64,000 nt of DNA from Kitasatospora humi (GCF_020907985.1 NZ_JAJJPA010000011.1:1-64000), one strand, 5' to 3'. Shown: positions 25,857 through 35,155, counted from the stretch's first letter. The notes: generated by a model from the letters alone, not told the origin. Numbers and translations are program-made.

Positions 25857-27920
25857 ATGACGACGACGGTGGAGCGCCGGCCGGGCCGGCCCCAGGTGGT
25901 GGACGACTGGTTCCTGCTGCCGGCCCCGCAACCCGCGGCGCGCGTCAGGCTCTTCTGCTTCCCGCACGCCGGTGGCGACGCTTCAGCGTTCGCGCCACTG
26001 GCCCGCGCCCTGGCGCCCGAGACCGAGGTGTGGGCACTGCGCCTGCCGGGTCGTGGCGCCCGGCTGCGCGAGCCGATGCCCACGGACTTCGACGCGTTGG
26101 TGGACCGGGTGGTCAGGGCACTGCTGCCGCACACCCACCCGGGCGTCACCTTCGGGCTCTACGGGCAGAGCTTCGGCGCACTGCTCGGCTTCGAGGCGGC
26201 CCGCGCCCTTCCGCCGGGTCACCGCCCCCGCTTCCTGGTCCCCGCCTCCGCGCACGCGCCCCAGCACTGGGTGCGCGAGCTGCCGGAGCAGCTCGACGCG
26301 GCAGGGCTGCTGGCGGCCACCGGATTCGACCGAGTCGTCGCGGAGAACGCCGAGTTCGAGGCACTGGCGCTGGCCACCACCGGCGCGGACCTCGCGTTGT
26401 GCCGCACCTACCGGTACCGTCCCGGCCCGCTGTCCGGCACGCGGCTGCACGCGGTCGTCGGCGCCGGCGATCCAATGGTGGCCGGCCAGGACCTGGCGGC
26501 TTGGGCGGAGGTCGCCGAACATGGCCTGGACACCACGGTGGTCGAGGGCGGGCACCTGCTCGCGGTCCCCACCGATCCGGGCCCGGCCGAGCTGCTGCGC
26601 GCCGTCGCGGCCGCCGCCGTCCAACCGGTCGAGCCGCTGCGAACCGTCGTCGCCGGCGCCGGTCAGCCGTTGCAGCCCGTCGATGCGGCCCAGCCGGTGC
26701 GGCCGAGCGCGCCCGCCCGCCGGCCCGCTGCCATCGCGGCGGACCGGGACGTCGACCTGTCCGACACCACCTTCTGGGAGGGCCCGGACGTCGCGGCGCG
26801 CATCGACGCGCTGCGCGCCGCCGCCCCGGTGCACCGCACCACGGTCGCGGGCGACGGGCCGGTCTGGTCGGTGCTCTCCTACCAGCTCGCCGCCCAGGTG
26901 CTGGGCGACGCGAGGGCCTTCAGCTCGACCGGCGGCTCGCTGCTCGGCACCAGCCCGGACGGCTCGGTGCCGGCGGGCTCCGGAAAGATGATGGCGCTGT
27001 GCGACCCCCCGCACCACCGGACCATCCGCAACCCGCTGACGCCGTTCTTCGGCGCCCGCAACACCGCCGGGTACGCCCCGAGGCTGGCGCGACTCGCGCA
27101 GGAGGCCGTCCGGTCCGGACTGGCGCGGGGCGAGGTCAACTTCGTCGACGTGATCGCCCCGGTGCCGCTCTCGGTGATGTGCGACCTGCTCGACATCCCG
27201 GCCGCCGACCGGGCCACGGTGGTCGCGCTGTGCGACGACGCCTTCCTCGGCACCACGGCGCAGTCCCGCCGCACCGGGCACCAGGAGCTCATCCGCTACC
27301 TGTTCACCCACACCATCAAGCACCGCGCGCGGCCGGCCGACGACCTGGTCAGCGTGATGGCCACCCACCGGGTGGACGGCACGCTGCTCCCGCTGGAGGA
27401 GGTCGTGCTGAACCTCGACAACATCCTGGTCGGCGGCGTGCAGACGGTCCGCCACACCGCCGCGATGGGGATGCTCGCGCTGCTGCGCAACCCCCGTCAG
27501 TTCGACGCGCTGTGGCGGGGCGAGGTGGAGATGGCCGGCGCCATCGACGAACTGCTGCGCTGGACCTCCTCGGGCCTGCACGTGCTCCGCACCGCGTCCC
27601 GGGACGTCACGCTCGGGCCGGCCGCGATCCGGGCGGAGGAGAAGGTCGTGGTGTGGACCTGGGCCGCCAACCACGATCCGGCCCGGTTCGACCGCCCCGA
27701 GGAACTGCTGCTGGACCGGTCGCCCAACCGCCACCTGGGCCTGGGCTGGGGCGCGCACTTCTGCCTGGGTGCCGCGCTGGCCAGGGCGGAGCTCTCGGCG
27801 ATCTTCTCGGCCCTGCGGGAGCGGGTGCGAGCGGTGGAACTGACCGGGACGCCACGGCACAACAAGTCGATCATCAACTTCGGTCTGGACGAGCTGCCGG
27901 TGCGGCTCGTCGGCCGGTGA
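25857..27920 (+). CDS. Thioesterase-cytochrome P450 fusion protein
   Basis: A 687-residue two-enzyme fusion. Residues about 15-260 are a type II-like alpha/beta-hydrolase thioesterase: LFCFPHAGGDASAF, nucleophile Ser105 in GQSFG, His233 in EGGHLLAV. An Ala/Pro-rich linker (about 260-290) leads to a P450 (about 295-687). The P450 has ELLRW-type ExxR (near 565), the heme loop LGWGAHFCLG with Cys636, and an I-helix reading VGGVQTVRHT, where Gln529 stands where most P450s have an acid before Thr530. P450s within NRPS clusters often hydroxylate an amino acid while it is bound to a carrier. The frame is open throughout with uniform codon use, so the fusion is not an artefact of a missed stop. It lies between the free C and the T-E genes. 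Confidence 0.88.
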   Translation: MTTTVERRPGRPQVVDDWFLLPAPQPAARVRLFCFPHAGGDASAFAPLARALAPETEVWALRLPGRGARLREPMPTDFDALVDRVVRALLPHTHPGVTFGLYGQSFGALLGFEAARALPPGHRPRFLVPASAHAPQHWVRELPEQLDAAGLLAATGFDRVVAENAEFEALALATTGADLALCRTYRYRPGPLSGTRLHAVVGAGDPMVAGQDLAAWAEVAEHGLDTTVVEGGHLLAVPTDPGPAELLRAVAAAAVQPVEPLRTVVAGAGQPLQPVDAAQPVRPSAPARRPAAIAADRDVDLSDTTFWEGPDVAARIDALRAAAPVHRTTVAGDGPVWSVLSYQLAAQVLGDARAFSSTGGSLLGTSPDGSVPAGSGKMMALCDPPHHRTIRNPLTPFFGARNTAGYAPRLARLAQEAVRSGLARGEVNFVDVIAPVPLSVMCDLLDIPAADRATVVALCDDAFLGTTAQSRRTGHQELIRYLFTHTIKHRARPADDLVSVMATHRVDGTLLPLEEVVLNLDNILVGGVQTVRHTAAMGMLALLRNPRQFDALWRGEVEMAGAIDELLRWTSSGLHVLRTASRDVTLGPAAIRAEEKVVVWTWAANHDPARFDRPEELLLDRSPNRHLGLGWGAHFCLGAALARAELSAIFSALRERVRAVELTGTPRHNKSIINFGLDELPVRLVGR

Positions 27921-27938
27921 GTCCTCGGGAGGGATGAC

Positions 27939-29396
27939 ATGGCTGTGACCCTGGACGCAGGCGCCGTCGAGGAACGGTTGGCCGCGGTCTGGTCGGAGGT
28001 CCTGGACGTGGTGCCCGTCACCAGGTCGGACAACTTCTTCGAACTCGGCGGCGACTCGATGCTGGTCATCGAGACGGTCGCGCTGGCCCGTGAGGAGGGG
28101 CTGGAGTTCACTCCGCTCGACCTGATCGAGCACCAGACGGTGGCCGAACTCGCGGCCCGGATCACCCGCGCCCCACTCGCGCGGCCCGCTGATGCCGCGC
28201 CGGAGGAGTTCCCGCTGACCGCCGCCCAGCACCGGCTGTGCTTCGGGCAGCCGCACCCGCGCCACGTCACCCAGTCCGTGCTGTGGCACGCGGACGGCCT
28301 GGACGGCGCATTTCTGGAGGCGGCCCTGACCGCCGTCCTGGACCACCACGACTCCTTCCGGCTGCGCCTGGCCGGCGCCCCGGGCGAGCCCCGGCTGCGC
28401 TACTCCGCGCAGACCGGCGTCAGGCTCGAACACCTGGACCTGTCCGGCCGCCCCACCGCCGATCGGGAGCGGGAGCTGCTGGCGCACACCACCCGCCTGC
28501 AGCGCTCGGTCGATCCCGTGGACGGACCGCTTGCGCGAGCCGCGCTCTTCGAACTCGGCGACGCCGGCCGGCGGTTGTTCGTCACCGCGCACCACCTGGC
28601 GGTGGACGGCGCTTCCTGGCGGATCCTGCGCGCCGACCTCACCAGGAGCTACCGGCGGCTGCGACTCGGGCAGCCGGTCGACCTCCCGGCGCCGACCAGC
28701 CCGTACGGCCTGTGGGCCCGACACCTCGCCACCGGGCCCGGCGCGACGCCCGCCTCGCCGGTGGCCCGGAGCGCGAGGGTCGCGGACGCGGCCTCGGTCA
28801 CCGTGCGCGCGTCCGAGCGGGTGACCGCAACCCTGCTGGGCCGGGTCCGGTCCGAGCTGGGCGTGGGAATGGACGCGCTGCTGGTCGCCGCGGTCGCCCG
28901 CGCCGTCGCCCGGGTCCGCGGACCGGAGCAGGTCGGCGTCGAGGTCGAGCAGCACGGCCGGGACACCGCCCCCGCCGGGATGGACATCAGCCGGACGACC
29001 GGCTGGTTCACCCGCCTGCGGACCGTCCTGCTCACTCCTGACCGCCTGGAGTCCCGCGCGCTGATCACCGCGGCGGGCCGGCAGCTCGGCGACGCCTGGG
29101 CCGGCGCCGCCTCCGCGGTGGTGCCCACCGTGCTGGTCAACTACCTGGGCCGGTTCACCGAGCGGCCGGAGGACCTGTTCACCGACGCCACCGAGGCGAT
29201 CGTCTCGGACCGGTACCCGGACAACTTCCTGTCCCACCCGGTCGAGGTCCACGCCGTGGTCGACGGCGCGCGGCTGGTCACCGTCCTCACCTGCGACCGG
29301 GGAGCGCCCGCCGGGGCCGGCGCCGAGGCGCTGGCCGCTGCCTACCGCGAGGTGCTGGAGGAGACGGCCGCCGTGCTGGGGGGAGACGACCGGTGA
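27939..29396 (+). CDS. NRPS carrier-epimerisation (T-E) didomain
   Basis: A 485-residue protein without its own adenylation domain. The T domain covers about residues 8-75, with Ser40 in GGDSM, the motif form typical of carriers that feed an epimerase. The E domain covers about 90-475: HHLAVDGASWR (about 211-221), VEQHGRD, DISRTTGWFT and NYLGRF, all diagnostic of epimerisation rather than condensation. It should hold the last residue, loaded in trans (probably by the free A domain at 30.1 kb), and convert it to the D form. The start follows GAGGGATG, and its TGA is overlapped by the GTG of the next gene. Confidence 0.9.
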   Translation: MAVTLDAGAVEERLAAVWSEVLDVVPVTRSDNFFELGGDSMLVIETVALAREEGLEFTPLDLIEHQTVAELAARITRAPLARPADAAPEEFPLTAAQHRLCFGQPHPRHVTQSVLWHADGLDGAFLEAALTAVLDHHDSFRLRLAGAPGEPRLRYSAQTGVRLEHLDLSGRPTADRERELLAHTTRLQRSVDPVDGPLARAALFELGDAGRRLFVTAHHLAVDGASWRILRADLTRSYRRLRLGQPVDLPAPTSPYGLWARHLATGPGATPASPVARSARVADAASVTVRASERVTATLLGRVRSELGVGMDALLVAAVARAVARVRGPEQVGVEVEQHGRDTAPAGMDISRTTGWFTRLRTVLLTPDRLESRALITAAGRQLGDAWAGAASAVVPTVLVNYLGRFTERPEDLFTDATEAIVSDRYPDNFLSHPVEVHAVVDGARLVTVLTCDRGAPAGAGAEALAAAYREVLEETAAVLGGDDR

Positions 29397-30133
29397 TCCG
29401 ACTGCATCCGCCCCTGCCGCCCCTGGGGAGCGCCATCGTGCTGGTTCCCGGCGTCGGCGGCACCGCCCGTACGGTCAGGCCGCTGATCACGGCCCTCACC
29501 GAGGTGCCGACCGCCGTCGCGCTCCGGCGGCCCGGCGGCGCCGGCACTGCCGGCGCCGCGGACGCGATCCCCGGCTGGGCCGCGGAGCTGGCGCGGCAGC
29601 TGGTCGACGGCCCCCGCCCGGACTCGTTGGTGGTCGTCGGGCACAGCCTGGGCGCGTACATCGCCCTCGAACTCGTGCGCAGCCTGCAGGATTCGCTCCC
29701 CGGCGTGGTGCGCGAGCTGGTGGTGGCCGGCCAGCTTCCGCCGCACCGCCTCCCGCCCATCGCCGACGATCAGCTCGACGACGCGGCGGTGCTGCGCCGG
29801 GTCACCGGCGGTGGGCTGCCCCAGGAGCTGGCCGGCGAGCCCGAGTTGCTGCGCTTCCTGGTCGACTCCTGGCGTGCCGACTACTGGGCCGTCGACGCCT
29901 ACCGGTCCCGGCCGGTGAGGCCGATCGCGACCCCGCTGCGGGTCTGGAACTCGGTCGCCGACCCCTCCGCGCCGAGCGGAACGGCACTCGACGACTGGCT
30001 CGAGTACACCACCGCGCCCACGGCGTTCGCGACGTTCGAGGGCGGCCATGACTTCCTGTTCACCGATGTCGAACCCGTGGCCGCTCAGCTGAGGCGACTG
30101 GCCACGCCCCGAGCCGAGGTGCTCCATGACTGA
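29393..30133 (+). CDS. Alpha/beta-hydrolase thioesterase
   Basis: A 246-residue discrete thioesterase. IVLVPGVGGTARTV forms the first strand and oxyanion loop, Ser85 in GHSLG is the nucleophile, and GGHDFLF near residue 220 supplies the histidine. Discrete thioesterases either clear blocked carriers or release the product. With another thioesterase fused to the P450 in the same operon, one may release and the other proofread. Its GTG overlaps the T-E stop, and its end overlaps the A-domain gene by 8 bp. Confidence 0.88.
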   Translation: MIRLHPPLPPLGSAIVLVPGVGGTARTVRPLITALTEVPTAVALRRPGGAGTAGAADAIPGWAAELARQLVDGPRPDSLVVVGHSLGAYIALELVRSLQDSLPGVVRELVVAGQLPPHRLPPIADDQLDDAAVLRRVTGGGLPQELAGEPELLRFLVDSWRADYWAVDAYRSRPVRPIATPLRVWNSVADPSAPSGTALDDWLEYTTAPTAFATFEGGHDFLFTDVEPVAAQLRRLATPRAEVLHD

Positions 30134-31757
30134 CCGGCCGTCATCGTCGTTCCGGTTCCCGTCGTCCGACCGGCTGCCGCCGCGGCCCCCCGAGACCCTG
30201 TACGAGTGGTTCGCCCGTTCCGTGGCGGCCCGTCCGGACGCCGCGGCGCTGGAGATCGGGGACGCCCGCTACAGCTACCAGGAGCTGAGCCGTCACGCCG
30301 ACCGGCTGGCCGGGCGGATCCTGGCCGCCCACGGCACCCGGCCCGAACGGGTCGCCCTGCGCGCTTCCCGCAGCCTGGTCGCCTACGCCGGGTACCTCGC
30401 GGCGCAGCGCCTGGGAGCCGCGGTGACCCCGCTCAACCCCGACCATCCCGAGGCCCGGAACCAGGCGGTCTGTTCGCTGGCCCGGGTGGACGTCCTAGTC
30501 AGTGACGCGCCCGAGCGCCACCCGGCCCCGGACGGCGGGCCCCGGCCCACCGGGGTCGCGCTCACCGACCGGGAGCTCACCGCGGAACCGGCCGGCGCCG
30601 AGCCCGTCGTCCCCTTGCCGCCGTACCGGACGCGCGCGGACGACCTCGCGTACGTGCTGTTCACCTCCGGCTCGACCGGCCGGCCCAAGGGCGTGCCGAT
30701 CCGGCACCGCAACGTCTCCCCGTTCATCGCGCACCAGATCGACCGCTTCGAGGTCGTCCCTGGCGCCCGGACCACGCAGATCTTCGACCTCACCTTCGAC
30801 CCGTCGGTGTGGGACCTGTTCGTCACCTGGGGCGGGGGCGCCACCCTGGTCGTCCCGCAGCGCGGTGAGCTGCTCAACCCGGTGGCCTGGGTGGTCGAGC
30901 GCGGCCTCACCCACTGGCTGTCGGTCCCCTCGCTCATCTCGGTCAGCGCGGCGCTCGGCCACCTGCCGACCGGACTGGCGACCTCGCTGCGCCACAGCGT
31001 GTTCGGCGGCGAACAGCTGACCTACCGGCACGTCGAGGCGTGGCGCGCGGTCGCGCCGAACAGCGCCATCACCAACGTCTACGGGCCGACCGAGCTGACC
31101 GTCGCCTGCACGGCGTACCAGCTCCCCGCCGACCGGGCGCGATGGCCGCGGACCTCCACCGACTCGGTCCCGATCGGCCTGGTCCATGACCACCTCGAAT
31201 CCGCGGTCCTGGACGAGCGGGGACGCGAGGCGGCCGAGGGCGAGCTGTGCGTCCGCGGGGTCCAGCGGTTCGACGGCTACCTCGACCCGGCCAACGACCA
31301 GGGACGGTTCCTGCGGCCGGCCGACGACACGGTCGAGGTCCACCGCGACGAGAGCGCGCTGACCCCGGAGCACTACTACCGCACGGGTGACCGGGTGCGC
31401 TGGGAGCACGGCACGCTGGTGCACCTCGGGCGGATGGACAACCAGGTCAAGATCCGTGGCCACCGGGTCGAGCTGGGCGAGATCGAGACGGCCCTGCGGC
31501 GCTACCCCGGCGTGGTCGAGGCGGTGGTGGTCGCCGTTCCCGGAGCGGGCGGCACCGAACTGGTGGCCTGCCACTCCGGCGAGCCGCTGCCCCGCGCCGA
31601 CACCAAGGCCTGGCTGCGGCAGCGGATACCCGGCCACATGGTGCCGCGCCGCTTCGTGCACCTCGACCGGCTGCCGCTGAACCCCAACGGCAAGATCGAC
31701 CGACCCGCGCTGCTGCGCGGTCTGCACGGCGGGCCCGAGCTGGTCGGTCCCCGATGA
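30126..31757 (+). CDS. Free-standing amino-acid adenylation domain
   Basis: A 543-residue A domain: FTSGSTGRPKG (about residues 178-188), FDLTFDPSVWDLF, NVYGPTELTVACT, YRTGDRVRW and C-terminal NPNGKIDRPAL with the catalytic lysine. By my alignment the pocket reads D-P-W-L-V-G-V-V-A, which I cannot assign. There is no attached carrier, so it must load one in trans; the T-E protein two genes upstream is the obvious client. The ATG lies inside the thioesterase gene and the TGA overlaps the MFS start, so it is firmly within the operon. Confidence 0.92.
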   Translation: MTDRPSSSFRFPSSDRLPPRPPETLYEWFARSVAARPDAAALEIGDARYSYQELSRHADRLAGRILAAHGTRPERVALRASRSLVAYAGYLAAQRLGAAVTPLNPDHPEARNQAVCSLARVDVLVSDAPERHPAPDGGPRPTGVALTDRELTAEPAGAEPVVPLPPYRTRADDLAYVLFTSGSTGRPKGVPIRHRNVSPFIAHQIDRFEVVPGARTTQIFDLTFDPSVWDLFVTWGGGATLVVPQRGELLNPVAWVVERGLTHWLSVPSLISVSAALGHLPTGLATSLRHSVFGGEQLTYRHVEAWRAVAPNSAITNVYGPTELTVACTAYQLPADRARWPRTSTDSVPIGLVHDHLESAVLDERGREAAEGELCVRGVQRFDGYLDPANDQGRFLRPADDTVEVHRDESALTPEHYYRTGDRVRWEHGTLVHLGRMDNQVKIRGHRVELGEIETALRRYPGVVEAVVVAVPGAGGTELVACHSGEPLPRADTKAWLRQRIPGHMVPRRFVHLDRLPLNPNGKIDRPALLRGLHGGPELVGPR

Positions 31758-33115
31758 CCAAGGCCCTGCGGGAGTCGCCGGGGGCCGCGGCCGGCTCCGG
31801 TCTGCGGACGAACCGCGCGTTCCGGCTGCTCTGGTGCGGCGAGAGCGCCGGCAAGGTCGGCACCGCGGTCACCGGGGTCACCCTCCCCCTGCTGGCCACC
31901 GTCACGCTGCACGCGGACTCCTTCCGGATCGGGCTGATCATCGCTGCCCAGTGGGTGCCCTGGCTGCTGGTCGGCCTGCCCGCCGGTGCCTGGGTCGACC
32001 GGCACAGCCCGCGACGGCTGATGATCTCGTGCAACGTGGTCTCGGCCGTCAGCCTGCTGAGCGTTCCCCTCGCGGCCGCGGCGCACGTGCTGACGGTGGC
32101 TCAGGTGATGGCCGCCGCCGCGGTGCTCGGCCTGGCGAACGTGTTCTTCAGCACCGCGTACCCGGTGTACGTGGCGCTCATCGTCGCCCCGGACGACCTG
32201 GTCGCCGCCAACAGCCGGTTGCAGGGCAGCGACTCCTCGGCGCAGATCGCGGGTCCCAGCCTGGCCGGGGTGCTCGCGCAGGTGTGCGGCGCGGCGGTCG
32301 GGCTGCTGGTGAACGCCGGGACCTTCGCCGCCTCGACCCTGTGCCTGCTGCTCGCCCGGGAACCCGTCGGGGAACCCGCCCCGGTGACCGGCCGCGAGCC
32401 GGACGGGCCCCCGGAGCCGAGGGCCGGGTCGATCCGGCGGGAGATCGGGGAGGGCCTGCGCTTCGTCCGGCGGCACCGCCTGCTGCGGTTGTTCACCGTG
32501 GTGGCCGCGCTTGCGAACCTCACCCTGACCGCCTGGGAGGCCGTCGTGGTGGTCTTTCTGGTCCGCACCGTCCAGCTGCCGCCCGTGGCCGTGGGGTTGC
32601 TGATGGCCGCGACCGGAGCCGGCGGCCTGGCCGGCGCGTTCGCCGCGGCCCCGCTGACCCGCCGGCTCGGCGAGCCGCGCACCATCCGGCTCAGCCTGGG
32701 CGCGACCGCTCCGTTCGGCCTGCTTCTGCCGCTCACCGGCACCGGCGCGGCCACCGTGTTCTTCGTGCTCGGCAGCGCCGTCCCGATCGCCGGACTGATC
32801 GTCTTCAACGTGGTGGTCGGCAGCTTCCGCCAGCGGGCCACCCCTCGGCCGCTGCTCGGCCGGATCTCGGCGACCACCCGCTTCCTGATGTTCGGCGCGA
32901 TCCCCCTGGGCGCCCTCACCGGGGGCGTGCTCGGCTCGCTGCTCGGGCCGCGCGGCGCCCTGTGGTGCGTGGTGACCGCCGCACTGCTGCCCGCCCTGCT
33001 CCTCGGCTGCTCGCCGCTGCGCCACCGGCCCGAGCACGAACCCGCCGTCACTTCCCAGCAATCCTCCGCCGCGGAAGGAACTCCGTGTCCCAGCTGGTCG
33101 ACCGCGCCCCCGTGA
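31754..33115 (+). CDS. MFS exporter
   Basis: A 453-residue major-facilitator protein with about 12 hydrophobic segments. The loop motif GAWVDRHSPRRLM lies near residues 78-90. The NRAFRLLWCGESAGKVGTAV start is typical of actinomycete drug and peptide exporters of this type. As the last complete gene of the NRPS operon, with an ATGA overlap to the A-domain gene, it most likely exports the peptide and gives self-resistance. Substrate specificity cannot be read from sequence. Confidence 0.9.
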   Translation: MTKALRESPGAAAGSGLRTNRAFRLLWCGESAGKVGTAVTGVTLPLLATVTLHADSFRIGLIIAAQWVPWLLVGLPAGAWVDRHSPRRLMISCNVVSAVSLLSVPLAAAAHVLTVAQVMAAAAVLGLANVFFSTAYPVYVALIVAPDDLVAANSRLQGSDSSAQIAGPSLAGVLAQVCGAAVGLLVNAGTFAASTLCLLLAREPVGEPAPVTGREPDGPPEPRAGSIRREIGEGLRFVRRHRLLRLFTVVAALANLTLTAWEAVVVVFLVRTVQLPPVAVGLLMAATGAGGLAGAFAAAPLTRRLGEPRTIRLSLGATAPFGLLLPLTGTGAATVFFVLGSAVPIAGLIVFNVVVGSFRQRATPRPLLGRISATTRFLMFGAIPLGALTGGVLGSLLGPRGALWCVVTAALLPALLLGCSPLRHRPEHEPAVTSQQSSAAEGTPCPSWSTAPP

Positions 33116-33314
33116 CGCACCGAACACGAGGTCGAGCAGGCGTCCGGCCGGCCGGTGATCGGCCTGGCACTGGTGGACCCCCGCTTCTACCGTCTCGACA
33201 CGGTGCTCGCGGCGCTGGACGGCGACGAGATCACGTATCACCCTGAGGCGTTCGCGCCGCACCGCCGGGCCGTGCTCCGCGGCTGCACGCTGGAGCTGCG
33301 GCCGGTCGGTGTGA
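33085..33314 (+). pseudogene. Frameshifted and truncated remnant after the MFS gene
   Basis: A GTG at 33085, behind GGAAGGA and inside the end of the MFS gene, opens a coding-like frame for 12 codons (VSQLVDRAPVTH). From about 33118 coding character moves to the MFS frame, past the MFS stop, and continues as EHEVEQASGRPVIGLAL and VDPRFYRLDTVLAALDGDEI to about 33310. There the oppositely oriented regulator begins. One extra base near 33114-33120 would explain the switch. I do not recognise the protein, and its 3' end seems lost. Confidence 0.4.
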
Positions 33315-33337
33315 GTCGGCCGGGCGGTGCAACCCGG

Positions 33338-34750
33338 TCAGGCGACCGCGGCGGCCGGCACCGGTGCCTGCCCGGCCGCGCCCGGTGGTGTTGCCGGCGC
33401 GCAGGGTGCCGGCGGCTGCGCCAGGCTCAGCCGCCGGACCAGGTTGAGCACGCCGAACCGGGCGGGCCCGCCCGCTGCGGCCGGCAGCTGGCGCAACAGG
33501 CCGTGCAGCACCAGCGCGTGGACGTCCCTGGCCGCCACCGCGGGCGGGATGCCGAGCGCCCGGGCGGCGGCCTCCACCGTCCAGGGACCGGTCAGCGGTG
33601 CCACCGCGCGGAGCAGCGCCGCCAGCCGCGGGCCCAGCTCGCGCACGGTGTCGGCCAGCAGCCCGCTCAACTGGGGGCTGTCGCCGGGCAGCGGAGGGGC
33701 GGCGCCGTCGATCAGCGCCAGCGGCGTGCTGCGGACGATCTCCAGCAACTGTTCCGGGGAGTACAGCAGGAGCCAGGACCCGGCCGCCTCCAATGCCTGC
33801 GGCAGCCCGTCCAGCGCGTGGCAGATCCGGGCCACGGTGGTGACCACCGACTCGGTCGGCAGCAGGTCGGGGCGCAGGTGGCTGACGTACGACAGCATCA
33901 GTTCCACGGCGGACCCGGCCTGTTCGGCGGCCGGCGCCGCCGGCCGCCGAACGGGGTGGCACGGCCCGCCCGGCAGCGGCAGGGGGGCCAGCGGCATCAG
34001 CCGTCCGTCCAGCGTCCGTTCCGGCCGGCGGCTGGTGATCAGCACCTTCAGCCGCTCGCAGGAGTGCAGCAGCGCCAGCAGCCCGGGGCCGAGGCCGCCC
34101 GGGGCCGCGTCATAGCCGTCGAGCACCAGCAGCGTCGGCTTGTCCCGGACCAGGCCCGCCAGTTCGTCCATGGCTCCGCCGTTCCCGCCCTGGGCGAGCA
34201 GCGACCTGACCCAGCCGACCAGGGCCGACTGCGGTCGCTGCGGCATCCCCGACGGCTCCTCGGCGCCGCGGTCCATGGCCACCCACAGCACCGGTGCCTT
34301 GGCCCGGGCGTGAAAGCACAGCGCCGCCTCCTGCGCCAGCCGTGACTTGCCGACACCGGGCAGGCCCACCACGGTGAGCAGCCGCTCGTGCTCCGCGCCG
34401 AGCAGGCCGGTCAGCGCCCGCAGCTCCGCCACACGCCCGGTCAGCGGTCGCAGCGGGGCCGGCGGCGGGGCCAACTCGACACCGTAGAGGTCGCCCAGGG
34501 TGCCGGCCACCGAGGCGTTCTCGACCGCGAGTTGGAGGGTGGCCCGGCGGGTGCCGCTGAGCCTCATGGTGTCGGCCAGCAGCCTGATGGTGTCCTTGCG
34601 CGGGTGTTGGACCCGGCCCTGTTCGAGATCCCGGATGGCCCGGACACTGATCGTCGAAAGACCGGCCAGCTGCTGCTGCGTGAGGCCGGCCCGCAGGCGT
34701 GCGCTGCGCAGCAGGGTGCCGAGTCCGGCCGAGGGAGCCTGAACGTTCAT
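33338..34750 (-). CDS. XRE-type transcription regulator with NB-ARC-like ATPase domain
   Basis: A 470-residue regulator. An N-terminal helix-turn-helix (about residues 10-68) reads LRSARLRAGLTQQQLAGLS and VRAIRDLEQGR. A P-loop NTPase of the STAND/NB-ARC type follows: GLPGVGKSRL (about 130-139), a Walker B-like TLLVLDGYD and RLKVLITSRR. No TPR array follows, unlike longer relatives. It faces the NRPS operon and is divergent from the SARP gene, so it may control either. The ATG at 34750 has a recognisable upstream purine run. The Ala/Pro-rich C-terminus overlaps nothing identifiable except the remnant behind the MFS gene. Confidence 0.85.
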   Translation of the reverse strand: MNVQAPSAGLGTLLRSARLRAGLTQQQLAGLSTISVRAIRDLEQGRVQHPRKDTIRLLADTMRLSGTRRATLQLAVENASVAGTLGDLYGVELAPPPAPLRPLTGRVAELRALTGLLGAEHERLLTVVGLPGVGKSRLAQEAALCFHARAKAPVLWVAMDRGAEEPSGMPQRPQSALVGWVRSLLAQGGNGGAMDELAGLVRDKPTLLVLDGYDAAPGGLGPGLLALLHSCERLKVLITSRRPERTLDGRLMPLAPLPLPGGPCHPVRRPAAPAAEQAGSAVELMLSYVSHLRPDLLPTESVVTTVARICHALDGLPQALEAAGSWLLLYSPEQLLEIVRSTPLALIDGAAPPLPGDSPQLSGLLADTVRELGPRLAALLRAVAPLTGPWTVEAAARALGIPPAVAARDVHALVLHGLLRQLPAAAGGPARFGVLNLVRRLSLAQPPAPCAPATPPGAAGQAPVPAAAVA

Positions 34751-35155
34751 CAGATGATCCTCCGCTATCCGAGGGTGGCCGCACCCCGGGCCCGACCAGG
34801 TACCCGGCGCCGGCCCGATCAGCCGCCGTGCCCCGCCGCGGGCCGGTGGCCGCTGGACGGTGAGGTCCTGGGCCGGTCCGGGCGGGGCGTCCGATGGCAG
34901 GCAGCATTCCGGCGGCGCTTCCCGATCCTTTCCCCGCGCGGTACCGCTGTCCGGGGGCGGCTTCCCGTCGGCTTCCCTCCAGCATCCCCCGGCATCACCG
35001 GGCCCTTCCGGAAACCTTCGGCGAGGCTGCGCAGTACCGCAAGATCAGTGCTCGGCTTATGATCCGAGGGGGCTGGTTCTGTCCGTGATCCGATGTTCGG
35101 CCGTGGCGACGTTCCATCGCGGCGAACTCTACGGGGAGAGGGGTAGGGGGGAACG
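34751..35155. promoter_or_regulatory. Divergent control region of the two cluster regulators
   Basis: A 405-bp non-coding stretch. Near the SARP gene an inverted repeat CTCGG (35051-35055) and CCGAG (35064-35068) flanks the AT-richer CTTATGAT, a plausible operator. I could not assign -35/-10 boxes with confidence. Confidence 0.4.

Noticed and set aside
12715..31757. Naming the amino-acid substrates of the five adenylation domains
   Set aside because: The pocket residues I could align by eye do not match codes I know with confidence; only the third resembles Ser/Thr pockets and that is weak.
33155..34345. A long plus-strand frame across the XRE regulator
   Set aside because: Only its first ~50 codons look coding (the remnant described); the rest is antisense to a clear helix-turn-helix/NB-ARC gene.
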